A DNA stretch of 64,000 nt from an uncultured Pseudomonadota bacterium (GTDB lineage: Bacteria; Pseudomonadota; Gammaproteobacteria; CAJXQU01). The stretch covers positions 1 to 64,000 of the forward strand of contig CAJXQU010000009.1 in the NCBI GenBank assembly GCA_913058255.1, written 5' to 3'. Both the position numbers and the translations under genes were made by a program. Below, one piece after another: positions 39,112 through 50,660 of the stretch. Numbering within the stretch: the first letter of the stretch is position 1; each line of letters begins with the position of its first letter. Under the pieces are notes generated by a model that saw only the letters and a list, made by a program, of their open reading frames with translations, was not told the origin of the DNA and ran no database searches.

Positions 39112-40686
39112 ATGGGTGATAGCAATTTTATCAATGAAATCAATAAGAGACGCACGTTTGCTATCATCTCGCACCCAGATGCGGGTAAAACCACCGTTAC
39201 TGAAAAGCTACTTTACCTTGGTGGGGCTATTCAGGTTGCTGGTACTGTTAAGGCACGCAAAAGCAGCCGTCACGCGACATCAGATTGGATGGAGATTGAA
39301 AAACAAAGAGGGATTTCAGTGACCTCATCTGTCATGCAGTTTCCTTATAAGGATTGTGTTATCAATTTGTTAGATACTCCTGGGCATGCGGATTTTTCTG
39401 AAGATACCTATCGTGTTTTGACTGCGGTTGATGCGGCTCTGATGGTAATCGACTCAGCTAAAGGTGTTGAAGAACGTACTATAAAATTAATGGAAGTCTG
39501 TCGTCTACGTGATACACCAATCATAACTTTTATTAATAAGTTAGATCGGGACAGCAAAGATCCACTGGATCTATTAGATGAAGTTGAGAGTGTATTGAAA
39601 ATTGAATGTGCTCCCGTAACTTGGCCGATTGGATCAGGTAAGCAGTTCAAGGGCATTTTTAATATCAATAAGGATCAGACACGACTCTATCAGACTCAAA
39701 AGGGGCAGAGTGAATATATCTCAGGCCTACATAGTGATGAGTTGAAGGTTGCTATTGATGGTCAATATGATGAGCTTTGTGAAGGTGTCGAGCTGGTTGA
39801 TGGAGCAGGGCACGGATTCGATAAGGATGCGTTTCTTTCAGGTAAACAGACGCCCGTTTATTTTGGTACCGCATTGAATGGTTTCGGCCTTGAAGAGATG
39901 CTTGACTGTTTTCTAGAGCATGCTCCAACACCCGTTAAACGTGATGCTTTAACCCGTACGGTTGAACCTGATGAAGACAAGTTCACTGGCTTTGTATTTA
40001 AGATTCAAGCGAATATGGATCCCGCTCATCGTGACAGAATCGCATTTATGCGGATCTGTTCTGGGAAGTACACAAAAGGTATGAAGTCCAAGCAAGTACG
40101 TGTTGGAAAAGATTTACAAATACCTAATGCTTTAACTTTTTTAGCCGGTGCTAGGGAACACGCAGAGGAAGCTTATCCGGGCGATATTATTGGTATACAT
40201 AATCATGGAACCATTCAAATTGGTGATACTTTTACTCAGGGCGAGGATTTAAAATATACGGGTATTCCACACTTTGCCCCAGAGTTATTTCGACGTGTGA
40301 TTTTGAAAGATCCACTCAAATCTAAAGCACTACTCAAAGGTTTGATCCAATTAAGTGAAGAAGGTGCTACACAGCTATTTAGACCTATGAACAATAATGA
40401 TCTGGTCTTAGGTGCCGTTGGAATTCTCCAGTTTGATGTTGTCGCGTGGCGCCTAAAAAATGAATATAACGTCGAGTGTAAGTTCGATAATGTTCAGGTT
40501 GCAAAGGCACGTTGGGTTGAAAGTGCCGATGAAGCTATTTTACAAAAATTTAGAACTAAAGCTTTTGATAACTTAGCGATCGACGGCGCAGGAAACCTAA
40601 CGTATCTCGCACCAACAAGAGTGAACTTAGATTTAGCGAAAGAACGCTGGCCTGAAATTGAGTTCCATAGTACTCGAGAACATTAA
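39112..40686 (+). CDS. prfC: Peptide chain release factor 3
   Basis: [65 protein letters not shown]; full length. Confidence 0.98.
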   Translation: MGDSNFINEINKRRTFAIISHPDAGKTTVTEKLLYLGGAIQVAGTVKARKSSRHATSDWMEIEKQRGISVTSSVMQFPYKDCVINLLDTPGHADFSEDTYRVLTAVDAALMVIDSAKGVEERTIKLMEVCRLRDTPIITFINKLDRDSKDPLDLLDEVESVLKIECAPVTWPIGSGKQFKGIFNINKDQTRLYQTQKGQSEYISGLHSDELKVAIDGQYDELCEGVELVDGAGHGFDKDAFLSGKQTPVYFGTALNGFGLEEMLDCFLEHAPTPVKRDALTRTVEPDEDKFTGFVFKIQANMDPAHRDRIAFMRICSGKYTKGMKSKQVRVGKDLQIPNALTFLAGAREHAEEAYPGDIIGIHNHGTIQIGDTFTQGEDLKYTGIPHFAPELFRRVILKDPLKSKALLKGLIQLSEEGATQLFRPMNNNDLVLGAVGILQFDVVAWRLKNEYNVECKFDNVQVAKARWVESADEAILQKFRTKAFDNLAIDGAGNLTYLAPTRVNLDLAKERWPEIEFHSTREH

Positions 40687-40774
40687 GGCTTAAAGTAGTG
40701 TTGGTTGCCAACTGACTGAATCTCTAGCCTTTAAGGAAGCGCTTAGTCAAAAGGAAGTCAGGAATCATTTTATA

Positions 40775-40805
40775 ATTTACAAGGCCAATGACTGGCCTTG
40801 TAAAT
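40775..40805. terminator. Bidirectional terminator between convergent prfC and rne
   Basis: ATTTACAAGGCCA ATGAC TGGCCTTGTAAAT, perfect 13-bp arms. Confidence 0.75.
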
Positions 40806-40818
40806 CATTCGGTATTAA

Positions 40819-43359
40819 TTAATCATTACCAATATCATCCAGTCCTTGTGAATAAGGACTACTAGAAGGCGTTTCTGCTTTCTTATCTACTTTGGGTTTT
40901 GAAGTAGGTTTTTCGGTCACAGTTTTCTCAGTTGTAACTTTCTCAGGCGTTGGTTTTGCTACAACAGCTTTCTCAGTTGTGACTTTCTCAGGGATAGGCT
41001 TTGCAACAACAACTTTCTCAGGCACGGACGCTTTCTTTTCCGCAGAACCTTCTTGCTTAACCACAGCTTTCTTTACAGGCAATTTAACTTCTGGTGTTGG
41101 AGCCTTCGCGATTGATACTTCTGTTGTCGTGCTTATTTTTTCTATTTTATCGGCAGCTTTGGCTTCAGGTTTCTTCTCAACAGGCTTTTGTGTACTCTCA
41201 GATGTCGTGGTGACTTTAGACTCTGAGTCTGTTGTAGTCTCAGTCTTTGCCGGTGTATCTTCTCGTTTACGATTGCGGTTTCTATGTGTTCTAGGTCCGC
41301 GTCGAGGTCGATCACCTCTTGTCTTATCTGTCGCAGTCACTTCGCTGCTAGTTTTCTGAGTATCTACTACAGACTGCTGACTACTCGTCTTATTTTCATC
41401 TGAACTCGACTGCTCAGCTCCATTCTGGTTGTCTCTATTTTGTGTGGTCTTAACTTGTGTCTTCTTGGAGGCAACTTTTTTCGAGCGTGTCTTTTTCGCT
41501 GCTACTTTCTTTTGAGCAGGCTGCTGCTGATTAGTGTTTTGTTCAGAACGACTACTGGTTTTCTTTCTGGGTTGTCGTCTTTGCGATGCTTTTTTCTTAG
41601 CGGCTGTTTTTTTAAGGTTCTCTTCTTGGTTAGAAGCAGTAGATGCTCCTGAAGTAAACAGGCTAGAGAACATACGTTTAATCAAACCGCCTTCTGACGA
41701 TTTTTGTGTGGTTGCATTTGGAGCTGCTAAAGTTGCTCCCGCAGGTTTTGGTGCTGTACGACTAATCTCTTGAACCGCCGCTTTTTCTCCCGTCGATTTT
41801 TCATTCAAGGTTTGGGAAGGGGAGCTTTCTTCTGTTACTTGTAGCTGATCATAGCTCGCTTCTTCTTTCCAGTCAGCAGCTTCCAATATCTGGTTACGGA
41901 ATCGCTCAACTGAATAATGAGGCGTTTGTAATTGAGGATTGGGGATCAGTAGCACATCAACACCAAGGCGTTTTTCTAAGCTAATGATTTCATCACGTTT
42001 TTCGTTGAGTAAAAAGGTCGCTGTATCGACAGGGAGCTGTACGACAACACGTCCAACACCATCCTTCATTGCTTCTTCTTGGATTATTCTTAGCAGAGAT
42101 AAGCCTAGCGAAGCAGTGCCACGTATCGTACCCAGTCCACTACAACGAGGACAAGTCTCATGTGTGCCTTCTATTAAAGAAGCGCTCAATCGTTGGCGTG
42201 ACATTTCTAACAAGCCAAACCTTGAAATCCGACCAATTTGCACGCGCGCACGATCAACCTTCAAAGCTTCCTTCAGGCGGTTTTCAACTTGGCGTTGGTT
42301 TTTTGAAGCCAACATATCGATAAAATCGATAACGACGAGACCACCAAGATCGCGTAAACGTAGTTGCCTAGCAACTTCATCAGCAGCTTCAAGGTTCGTG
42401 TTATGCGCTGTTTCTTCAATATCACCACCCTTAGTTGCACGAGCAGAGTTAATATCGATCGTTGTCAGTGCTTCTGTTGGCTCTATGACGATTGAACCGC
42501 CTGATGGAAGGCGAACTTCTCGACCAAAGGCAGTTTCGATCTGACTCTCTATTTGATAACGAGTGAACAGCGGTGTCGCATCTTGATAATGTTTAAGCTT
42601 ACGCAGATTATGTGGCATAACCTGTTCCATAAACTCAACAGCCTTGTCATAAAGTGCTTTATCATCAACCAATATTTCAGAGATATCATTGCGTAGATAA
42701 TCTCGAATAGCACGAATAATGACATCATGCTCTTGGTAAATAAGGAAAGGAGCGGACTTAGTCTCAGCAGCTTCTTCGATGGCTTTCCAAAGCTGCATGA
42801 GATAATCCAAATCCCATTGCAGTTCTTCTGATGCTTTACCAACACCCGCTGTGCGTAGAATGAGACCCATTCCTTCCGGAATTTCAAGCTCACTCATGGC
42901 CTTTTTAGATTCTTCACGATCAGAACCTTCAATTTGACGTGAAACACCACCCGCTCTGGGGTTGTTCGGCATAGCCACTAGGTAACGACCTGCCAAGCTT
43001 ATAAAAGTCGTTAATGCAGCACCCTTATTACCTCGTTCTTCTTTCTCAACTTGAACAATAATCTCTTGTCCTTCTTTGATCACGTCTTTTATTTTGACAC
43101 GACCACCACCAGAAGGAGAGTTATTAAAGACGGAGCGAGAGATTTCTTTTAGCGGTAAAAAACCGTGGCGTTCGGAGCCATAATCGACAAAGGCAGCTTC
43201 AAGACTCGGTTCGATCCTGATGATTTTAGCCTTGTAAACATTTGATTTCTTTTGTTCTTTTCCTGTGGATTCGATATCCAGATCGTAAAGCTTTTGCCCA
43301 TCCACAAGGGCTACACGCAACTCTTCCGGCTGAGTTGCGTTAATTATCATGCGTTTCAT
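40819..43359 (-). CDS. rne: Ribonuclease E
   Basis: [31 protein letters not shown]1 domain; [11 protein letters not shown]; zinc-link [15 protein letters not shown]; disordered K/T/E-rich C-terminus. Confidence 0.96.
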   Translation of the reverse strand: MKRMIINATQPEELRVALVDGQKLYDLDIESTGKEQKKSNVYKAKIIRIEPSLEAAFVDYGSERHGFLPLKEISRSVFNNSPSGGGRVKIKDVIKEGQEIIVQVEKEERGNKGAALTTFISLAGRYLVAMPNNPRAGGVSRQIEGSDREESKKAMSELEIPEGMGLILRTAGVGKASEELQWDLDYLMQLWKAIEEAAETKSAPFLIYQEHDVIIRAIRDYLRNDISEILVDDKALYDKAVEFMEQVMPHNLRKLKHYQDATPLFTRYQIESQIETAFGREVRLPSGGSIVIEPTEALTTIDINSARATKGGDIEETAHNTNLEAADEVARQLRLRDLGGLVVIDFIDMLASKNQRQVENRLKEALKVDRARVQIGRISRFGLLEMSRQRLSASLIEGTHETCPRCSGLGTIRGTASLGLSLLRIIQEEAMKDGVGRVVVQLPVDTATFLLNEKRDEIISLEKRLGVDVLLIPNPQLQTPHYSVERFRNQILEAADWKEEASYDQLQVTEESSPSQTLNEKSTGEKAAVQEISRTAPKPAGATLAAPNATTQKSSEGGLIKRMFSSLFTSGASTASNQEENLKKTAAKKKASQRRQPRKKTSSRSEQNTNQQQPAQKKVAAKKTRSKKVASKKTQVKTTQNRDNQNGAEQSSSDENKTSSQQSVVDTQKTSSEVTATDKTRGDRPRRGPRTHRNRNRKREDTPAKTETTTDSESKVTTTSESTQKPVEKKPEAKAADKIEKISTTTEVSIAKAPTPEVKLPVKKAVVKQEGSAEKKASVPEKVVVAKPIPEKVTTEKAVVAKPTPEKVTTEKTVTEKPTSKPKVDKKAETPSSSPYSQGLDDIGND
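40921..41010 (-). repeat. Two tandem 15-aa repeats in the RNase E C-terminal tail
   Basis: [15 protein letters not shown] / [15 protein letters not shown]. Confidence 0.8.
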
Positions 43360-43649
43360 TGTATGTTCCTTTAGTGCGCTCAACCTGCCTGACTTTATAT
43401 AAATATATAAGCGAGCGTTTCAGAGTTTAATAACCCTGGAAATTTAAGGGAGCGCTGTTGCAACCATTACCTTTTTTCCAAAGCTAATGGTTGATAATAT
43501 TCTGTGTATTGTTCGTAAGTCGCACTGTCTCTTTTCCGTTAGACTTGGTCATAAGTCTGGGACAGTCACTTTAATTATCTTCGTTTTAATGTCATCTTCA
43601 TTCTATGATGAGACGCTGTTTTTCTTTATAGACGACGGATGATAAGCAT

Positions 43650-44678
43650 GTGATAATAGCAAGCTTGGATCTCATCAGCAACATGCCCTCGAAAAACTCA
43701 CAAAATAAATCACAAACAGGTCCTAAAAAATTGCCTGAGAACGAAGTCAGCTTTCAAAAAGTACAGTATCTAACGATAGATGCCGATCACGCTGATCGCC
43801 GGATAGACAACTTTTTATTTAACTTTTTAAAAAATATTCCTAAAGGCCGTGTCTATAAGATGCTGCGCAAAGGTGAAGTTCGGGTTAATAAAAAACGTAT
43901 CAAGACTAATTATCGCCTAATCGTAGGTGACCAAGTCAGGATCCCCCCTGTCTTTATAGAAGAAAACGTCGAGTTAAAAATACCGCTACGGGTTATAGAG
44001 CAGCTTGAAGCCAGTACTCTTTATGAAGACGATGCTTTTCTAATTATTAATAAACCTTCTGGTATCCCTGTTCATGCAGGTTCAGGCTTAAGTTTTGGCA
44101 TTATTGAAGCCATGCGCAGTATGCCTAAGTTTAAAGATAGCTATATAGAACTCGCTCACCGGCTTGATCGTGAGACTTCAGGCTGTCTTATACTCGTTAA
44201 GCAGCCATTAGTTTTGCGTCAAATGAATAAGTTGATTAAGGACAATAAAATGTCCAAGCATTATTTAACACTGGTTGATGGTATTTGGGAAGGTTCAAGC
44301 CAGATGGTTGACGCACCCTTGTCGAAAAACACCATGCGTGGTGGTGAAAGAGTTGTTCAAGTTAATAAAAGCGGAAAGTCTGCTCTCACCGAACTACAGC
44401 TTCAAAAGCGTTATTCAGCCTCATCTTTATTGAATGTCACCTTGCATACAGGTCGAACTCATCAAATCCGAGTGCATTGTGCACATATAGGCATGCCAAT
44501 TGCTGGTGATAACAAATACGGAAATGATGGTTTTAATAAAACAATGAAAACTTTTGGCTTGAAGCGTTTATTTTTACATGCAAGTCATTTAAGTTTCGAA
44601 CTTGAGAATTTTGATCGAATTACAGTTGAGGCGCCTTTATCTGAAGAGCTTCAACGAGTTCTCACATCGTTATCCTAA
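43650..44678 (+). CDS. rluC: 23S rRNA pseudouridine synthase RluC (start may be 43683)
   Basis: S4 domain; AHRLDRETSGCLILVK; TGRTHQIRVHCAHIGMPIAGDNKYG; divergent from rne. Confidence 0.93.
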   Translation: MIIASLDLISNMPSKNSQNKSQTGPKKLPENEVSFQKVQYLTIDADHADRRIDNFLFNFLKNIPKGRVYKMLRKGEVRVNKKRIKTNYRLIVGDQVRIPPVFIEENVELKIPLRVIEQLEASTLYEDDAFLIINKPSGIPVHAGSGLSFGIIEAMRSMPKFKDSYIELAHRLDRETSGCLILVKQPLVLRQMNKLIKDNKMSKHYLTLVDGIWEGSSQMVDAPLSKNTMRGGERVVQVNKSGKSALTELQLQKRYSASSLLNVTLHTGRTHQIRVHCAHIGMPIAGDNKYGNDGFNKTMKTFGLKRLFLHASHLSFELENFDRITVEAPLSEELQRVLTSLS

Positions 44679-44738
44679 AATAATATTCCTAACTCAATAT
44701 TTTTATAAATATTTAAATTTAAAGATAAGAACTTAAGT

Positions 44739-46202
44739 ATGCTTAGAAACCTTTTGGTTCATGTTTCGCGTTATTCTTTGGCTGGGCTGATGGGCTCGCT
44801 CGCAGGTCTCGTTTCTTTTCCTATTTTGACAAGAATGCTATCTGTTAGTGACTATGGTCTTTTGAGTTTAATCGTGACGACAATCACTTTTGTAACTGCA
44901 TTTGGTAAATCAGGGCTTCAGTTTTCAATTGTCAGATATTATTCGGATGCCGAGTCCGGCAAGGGTAAGTGGAATCTAGCTAACTATCATTCGACGATTA
45001 TTTTAGGCATGTTAGGTATTGGAACGATCGTGATGTTGCTCTGGGCACTCACGGTATACATACTTCCGGCCTCAATTTGGGCAGAGCCTAAGCTTAAATA
45101 TTTATTCTTAATCACAGCTATCCTCGTTTTAGCCGAAGTTTCTATGAGTATGATGTCGGGTTTTTTACAGGCAATGCAGAAGAGTGGTTGGTTAAGTCTT
45201 TTTACTGTTGTTGAACGTTATGGCGTTTTAATCTTTATTGTTGTCACCTTATTCTATATTTCAACATCACTTGAGTCGGTGATCATTGCAAGAATGATTG
45301 CTCAAATTACAGCAATACTTTTTCTAGCATATTACGTACTCAGAAATATTGAGTTGAATAAAAGTAGCTTTTCGCCACCCATGCTTAAAGATATGTTGAT
45401 CTACGGCATACCTCTGCTCGGTAGTGAATTGGCCTTTATAATTTTGAGCCTAGGTGATCGGTATATTATTCAATGGAAGATCGGTTCAGAGCCTTTAGGG
45501 ATCTATTCCGCAGCCTATAACCTGTGTGAATATGTACAGATCATGCTGGTCGTGGCTCTATTCCAAGCAATTCGTCCGATGTACTTCAAACTTTGGAGCG
45601 AAGAGGGTGAGCAGGCGACTAAAGATTTCATTAATAAATCACTGTATTTTTATATGATGCTTTGCTTTCCGATTATTGCTGGAGTCGCTATTGTTGGACC
45701 AGCTTTATTAAATTTACTCACTTCAGGTAAATATTCGGAAGGAGCCGTAGTGATACCTTATGTCATCGCCGGCTTAATGATCCATGGTGCACATCCTATG
45801 CTTGGTGCTGGTATTTTTATCAAAAAATCGACTATTTTGATTTGGATCACACTTGCAGCAGCCATCGTCAATATTATTTTGAATATACTTCTTATCCCTC
45901 CTTTCGGGATTGAAGGGGCTGCGATTGCGACGCTCCTGTCATATGTTTTTATGACGATAGTCGAAACCATTTACGGAAGGCGCTTATTACCGGTCGATTT
46001 TCCTTTTATAGCAAGCTTGAAGTTTCTAGCCTTATCGCTAGTAATGTATTTTGTGCTTAAACAAATCTCAATGGCAGGGGAAGTGTCGACGATGATTATG
46101 CAGATAATCGCTGGAGGGGTGATTTATCCAACCTTGTTATTGGCGACTGATAAAAAAGCAAGAACAATTGTGTTTGAACGAGTTAGAGATCGCCTTGCTT
46201 AA
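44739..46202 (+). CDS. Wzx-like oligosaccharide flippase / polysaccharide biosynthesis membrane protein
   Basis: Multi-TM; SLAGLMGSLAGLVSFPILTRMLSVSDYGLLSL. Confidence 0.85.
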   Translation: MLRNLLVHVSRYSLAGLMGSLAGLVSFPILTRMLSVSDYGLLSLIVTTITFVTAFGKSGLQFSIVRYYSDAESGKGKWNLANYHSTIILGMLGIGTIVMLLWALTVYILPASIWAEPKLKYLFLITAILVLAEVSMSMMSGFLQAMQKSGWLSLFTVVERYGVLIFIVVTLFYISTSLESVIIARMIAQITAILFLAYYVLRNIELNKSSFSPPMLKDMLIYGIPLLGSELAFIILSLGDRYIIQWKIGSEPLGIYSAAYNLCEYVQIMLVVALFQAIRPMYFKLWSEEGEQATKDFINKSLYFYMMLCFPIIAGVAIVGPALLNLLTSGKYSEGAVVIPYVIAGLMIHGAHPMLGAGIFIKKSTILIWITLAAAIVNIILNILLIPPFGIEGAAIATLLSYVFMTIVETIYGRRLLPVDFPFIASLKFLALSLVMYFVLKQISMAGEVSTMIMQIIAGGVIYPTLLLATDKKARTIVFERVRDRLA

Positions 46203-46291
46203 GAGTGTATTTTAAAGTGACTCTAGAATATTTCGAAAATCTTCAACAAAGAACAACTGATTAAACTTAATTTATAGATGGGAACACGTAT

Positions 46292-47251
46292 ATGTTAGAA
46301 AAACCGAATTCGGACAAGCTTGGTGATAATTGGGAACGAGAAACCCTTATCAAATTAGCGAACTCATCACTTGATGAGCAAAAAAAGACACGTCGCTGGG
46401 GAATATTCTTCAAGTTTATGATGTTTATGTATTTGCTGACCATTTTATGGCTTTATACACCTAAGAACGTGCTATCTGGTTCTAGTAGTGACGGCACACA
46501 CACCGCTCTGGTTGATCTTAGTGGCGTTATTGCACCAGACTCAGAGGCCAGTGCTGATCGCATTGTAACGGCACTCAGAAAAGCATTTGAAGACGAAGGC
46601 ACGAAAGGGGTTATCTTACGAATTAATAGTCCTGGTGGCAGCCCTGTCCAATCGGGTTATATCAATGATGAAATAAAAAGACTACGAACTTTACACCCAG
46701 AAACCCCACTTTATGCTGTGATCACTGATCTTTGTGCATCAGGTGGTTATTACGTTGCCGCGGCGGCGGACAAAATTTATGTTGATAAAGCTAGCCTAGT
46801 CGGCTCAATCGGCGTATTGATGAATGGATTTGGCTTTGTTGATGCCATGGAAAAAGTTGGTGTGGAGAGACGATTAATCACTGCTGGTAGTCATAAGGGG
46901 TTTCTTGATCCGTTCAAACCGGTCAATGATGATGAGGTAGAACACGTTAGAGGTATGCTCAGCGATATTCATAACCAATTCATTGATACCGTTAAAGCGG
47001 GGCGTGGTGATCGTTTGAAGTCGGTAGAGGATATTTTTAGTGGCTTGATCTGGACGGGTGAAAAAAGTATTGAAATGGGCTTAGCGGATGCCTTGGGTAG
47101 CAGTAGTTATGTCGCACGAGAAGTTATTGGTGCTGAAGAGATCGTTAATTTTACGACTCAAGAACCTTTATTTGAAAAACTGGCTAAGCGTTTTGGCGCG
47201 TCAGCCAGTGCACAAATAATGGGGCAGACTGGAGCTATTCAATTACGTTAG
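46292..47251 (+). CDS. sppA: S49-family signal peptide peptidase (SppA-like)
   Basis: GVILRINSPGGSPVQSGYINDEI; CASGGYYVAAAADKIYVDKASLVGSIGVL. Confidence 0.92.
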   Translation: MLEKPNSDKLGDNWERETLIKLANSSLDEQKKTRRWGIFFKFMMFMYLLTILWLYTPKNVLSGSSSDGTHTALVDLSGVIAPDSEASADRIVTALRKAFEDEGTKGVILRINSPGGSPVQSGYINDEIKRLRTLHPETPLYAVITDLCASGGYYVAAAADKIYVDKASLVGSIGVLMNGFGFVDAMEKVGVERRLITAGSHKGFLDPFKPVNDDEVEHVRGMLSDIHNQFIDTVKAGRGDRLKSVEDIFSGLIWTGEKSIEMGLADALGSSSYVAREVIGAEEIVNFTTQEPLFEKLAKRFGASASAQIMGQTGAIQLR

Positions 47252-47854
47252 AACTTCAACATTTTCTTGTTTCAACATAGAGACAAGACGGATCAGGGGA
47301 AGACCGATCAAAGCGGTCGGATCTTCTCCTGACATTTTCTGAAAAAGCGCAACACCTAAAGCTTCAGATTTAAAACTACCAGCACAGTTTAAGGGCTGTT
47401 CTTTTTCTACATAGGCTTTTATCTGGCTATCTGTTAAGTCTCTAAAATGAACGAAATAAGGAACAATGTCTACTTGATAGCGACCTGTTCTCGCATTTAA
47501 TAAGCAAAGTCCAGTAAGGAACTTTACCGTTTTTCCACTAGCATTTTTTAGCTGCTGTTGCGCATTTTCGATTGTTCCTGGTTTGCCTAATATCAATTCA
47601 TCGATGATTGCGACTTGATCCGAGCCGATTATTAAAGCATCTTTATGTGTCTCAGCGATTTTTTTTGCCTTATCAATAGAAAGCCGCTCGACCAGTTGGC
47701 TGGCTGTCTCCTCTGATTGTTGTGATTCATCGATGTCAGGTGATTCAGTATCGAAAATGAGACCCAGACGAGATAATAACTCCTTCCTAAAAGGAGAAGA
47801 AGAACCCAATATTAATCTTTGTGCCGTTTCGTGCGATAATTTGTTTTTAGTCAT
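47243..47854 (-). CDS. Maf-family nucleotide pyrophosphatase (YceF-like)
   Basis: LILGSSSPFRKELLSRLGL; IIGSDQVA; QKMSGEDPTALIGLPLIRL. Confidence 0.92.
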   Translation of the reverse strand: MTKNKLSHETAQRLILGSSSPFRKELLSRLGLIFDTESPDIDESQQSEETASQLVERLSIDKAKKIAETHKDALIIGSDQVAIIDELILGKPGTIENAQQQLKNASGKTVKFLTGLCLLNARTGRYQVDIVPYFVHFRDLTDSQIKAYVEKEQPLNCAGSFKSEALGVALFQKMSGEDPTALIGLPLIRLVSMLKQENVEVLT

Positions 47855-47907
47855 CTTGTTATTTTATTACCATTTCACTAAATGATCCTCTATAATGTGC
47901 GCCGCTT

Positions 47908-48429
47908 ATGATGAAGCATTTTCCTGAGCAAGTAGACCCGTTTAAATTTTCCAAATTAGGTGAGAATCTGGTTGGTAAATTTGAGCTTACACGAATGAAA
48001 CGCCTTAACGAAAGTTTAGGGGTAGGTTTAGACAATGGTAGTAATACTGTTGAATTCACGCTTGATTTTGGTAAGCAAGATCGTGCTAAAGTAGCCACTG
48101 GTAATTTTAGTGCAGGGGTAAACATGAGCTGTCAGCGCTGCCTTAAACCAGTAGCAGTAGCAGTTCGTGGAGAGATTCATTTAGAATTTGTTGTGGGAGA
48201 GGAAATAGAAGGGCGTCTTGAAGATCTAGGATACGAGACAGTGGTGGTGGTAGATGAGTCGCTTTCATTGTTGGAACTAATCGAAGATGAGGTTCTTTTA
48301 GCCATACCATTTGCACCTTTGCATCATAAGGGTGAATGTCCCGGCAGCTCTATAGTTGAGAAATTACAGGAATCAGACAGACCGAATCCGTTCGCTGTAC
48401 TGGCAAAATTGAAAAAAGATCAGGAGTAA
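47908..48429 (+). CDS. yceD: YceD/DUF177 family protein
   Basis: MSCQRCLKPVAVAVRGEIHLEFV; DEVLLAIPFAPLH; upstream of rpmF. Confidence 0.9.
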   Translation: MMKHFPEQVDPFKFSKLGENLVGKFELTRMKRLNESLGVGLDNGSNTVEFTLDFGKQDRAKVATGNFSAGVNMSCQRCLKPVAVAVRGEIHLEFVVGEEIEGRLEDLGYETVVVVDESLSLLELIEDEVLLAIPFAPLHHKGECPGSSIVEKLQESDRPNPFAVLAKLKKDQE

Positions 48430-48432
48430 GAA

Positions 48433-48609
48433 ATGGCTGTACAAAAGAGTAAAAAAAGTACTTCACGAAGAGGCATGCGCCGTTCACATGACGCATTAAC
48501 AGCGAAGACATTGACAACAGATCCAACGACAGGTGAGGTTCACCTACGTCATCATATTAGCCCCGATGGCTATTACAAAGGACGCAAAATTATCAACACA
48601 GAAGAATAA
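48433..48609 (+). CDS. rpmF: 50S ribosomal protein L32 (58 aa, absent from supplied ORF track)
   Basis: Translation [58 protein letters not shown]. Confidence 0.98.
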   Translation: MAVQKSKKSTSRRGMRRSHDALTAKTLTTDPTTGEVHLRHHISPDGYYKGRKIINTEE

Positions 48610-48680
48610 TTCTTTACGTTGATATACTGTAAGACTGGTCTGATGTCGGGTATTTATGACATCAGGCTAGCAAATACCTG

Positions 48681-49688
48681 ATGAAAGTTTCTATTGATGC
48701 AATGGGTGGTGACTTCGGACCTTCTGTCACGGTGCCTGCATGTCTACACGTACTCAAAAACAATCCCGAGTTGAATCTGGTGCTTGTTGGAAAAGAGGAC
48801 GTACTTCAAGACGCCTTAAAAACCGCTGGTGAATCAAATAATGCTCGCCTCAGTGTGCATCACGCTTCTGAAATTGTGGCAATGGATGAATCTCCCTCAC
48901 AAGCATTGAAGAAAAAGAAAGACTCTTCGATGCGTGTTGCTATTAATTTAGTAAAGGAAGGCGAAGCTGGAGCCTGTGTCAGTGCCGGCAACACGGGTGC
49001 TTTGATGGCGACGGCACGGTTTGTGTTACGCATGCTTCCGGGGATTGATCGTCCGGCTATTTGCAGCGGGATGCCGGGGATCAATGGTAGTTCTCATGTC
49101 TTAGACTTGGGGGCTAATGTCGATTCTAGTGCAGACCAGCTTTATCAGTTTGCGGTGATGGGTTCCATCCTTGTTAGTGCCGTTCAAAATATAGAGTCTC
49201 CCACTGTTGGTTTACTTAATGTCGGCGAAGAAGAGATGAAGGGTAATGATCGCGTTAAATTGACATCAAAAATGTTGGCTGAAAGCCAATTAAACTACGT
49301 TGGTTTTGTCGAAGGCAATGATATCTATAAGGGTGAAATAGATGTTATCGTCTGTGATGGTTTTATTGGTAATGTTGCATTAAAGGCCAGCGAAGGTGTT
49401 GCGCATATGCTGACATCCTTTGCTAGAGAAGAATACTCACGCAATATTTTCACTAAAATTGCAGCCCTAGTGAGCAAACCCGTTTTATCGGCTATTAAGA
49501 AACGAACTGATCCTCGTAACTATAACGGTGCTAGCTTATTAGGACTGACAGGGATCGTCGTGAAAAGTCATGGCGGTGCTGATATCCTCTCATTTGCAAG
49601 TGCAATTGAAGAAGCGATAAAAGAAGTTGAAAAAAATGTACCTGATCAGATCAGAAATCAACTAGAAAATTACTTAGTGAAAACATAA
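48681..49688 (+). CDS. plsX: Phosphate acyltransferase PlsX
   Basis: [39 protein letters not shown]. Confidence 0.97.
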   Translation: MKVSIDAMGGDFGPSVTVPACLHVLKNNPELNLVLVGKEDVLQDALKTAGESNNARLSVHHASEIVAMDESPSQALKKKKDSSMRVAINLVKEGEAGACVSAGNTGALMATARFVLRMLPGIDRPAICSGMPGINGSSHVLDLGANVDSSADQLYQFAVMGSILVSAVQNIESPTVGLLNVGEEEMKGNDRVKLTSKMLAESQLNYVGFVEGNDIYKGEIDVIVCDGFIGNVALKASEGVAHMLTSFAREEYSRNIFTKIAALVSKPVLSAIKKRTDPRNYNGASLLGLTGIVVKSHGGADILSFASAIEEAIKEVEKNVPDQIRNQLENYLVKT

Positions 49689-49690
49689 GC

Positions 49691-50626
49691 GTGACATATT
49701 CCAGAATTATAGGCACGGGTAGTTACCTTCCAGAAAAAGTTCTTACCAATGAAGAGCTATCTAAAACGGTTGATACTACGGATGACTGGATCGTTGAACG
49801 TACCGGTATTCATCAACGACATATTGTTGCAGAAGATCAAACAACCTGCGATCTTGCGGAACAAGCAGCTTTACGCGCTATTGAAGCGGCAAACATTCAA
49901 GCGAATGATATTGATCTCATCATATTTGCAACGACAACTCCTGATCGAATTTTCCCCAGTACTGCTTGCTTATTACAGCAAAGACTTGGCATTAAACAAT
50001 GTCCCGCTTTTGATGTGCAAGCCGTTTGTACCGGCTTTATGTATGCGCTTGATATTGCCGATCGATTTATTAAAACTCACGGCGCTAAACGCGCATTAGT
50101 CATTGGTGCAGAATCATTTTCTCGTATTATTGATTGGACTGACCGTGGTACCTGCATCTTATTTGGTGACGGTGCGGGGGCTGTGATTATAGAAGCTAGT
50201 GAAGAGCCTGGAATACTGAGCTCACACATTCATGCGGACGGTGATTATAATAGCTTATTACATGTGCCTCAAGGTGAAGCTTACGTAGAAATGCAGGGTA
50301 ATGAAGTTTTTAAAATGGCTGTTAAGACACTAGGCCGTATCGTTGATGAGACACTAGAAGCTAATAATCTCCAAAAAACAGACATTGATTGGCTCATTCC
50401 GCATCAGGCAAATATTCGCATTATTCAAGCAACGGCTAAAAAACTGGGTATGAGCATGGATCGCGTCGTTGTCACGGTTGATAAACATGGAAATACATCT
50501 GCCGCATCAGTTCCTTTAGCCCTCGATCACGCCGTTCGTAGCGGAAAAATTAAACGAGGCGAACTACTTTTACTCGAAGCTTTCGGCGGCGGTTTCACTT
50601 GGGGCTCTGCTTTAGTCAAGTTTTAG
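49691..50626 (+). CDS. fabH: Beta-ketoacyl-ACP synthase III
   Basis: [37 protein letters not shown]. Confidence 0.97.
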   Translation: MTYSRIIGTGSYLPEKVLTNEELSKTVDTTDDWIVERTGIHQRHIVAEDQTTCDLAEQAALRAIEAANIQANDIDLIIFATTTPDRIFPSTACLLQQRLGIKQCPAFDVQAVCTGFMYALDIADRFIKTHGAKRALVIGAESFSRIIDWTDRGTCILFGDGAGAVIIEASEEPGILSSHIHADGDYNSLLHVPQGEAYVEMQGNEVFKMAVKTLGRIVDETLEANNLQKTDIDWLIPHQANIRIIQATAKKLGMSMDRVVVTVDKHGNTSAASVPLALDHAVRSGKIKRGELLLLEAFGGGFTWGSALVKF

Positions 50627-50660
50627 ATGACAAGCTTTATTTTTTTGAGAATTTAATCTT

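Noticed and set aside
40892-41359. 155-aa plus-strand ORF rich in V/T/F
   Set aside because: Antisense of the repetitive RNase E tail; open frame explained by the biased codon composition
41939-42544. 201-aa plus-strand ORF
   Set aside because: Antisense to the conserved RNase E catalytic domain
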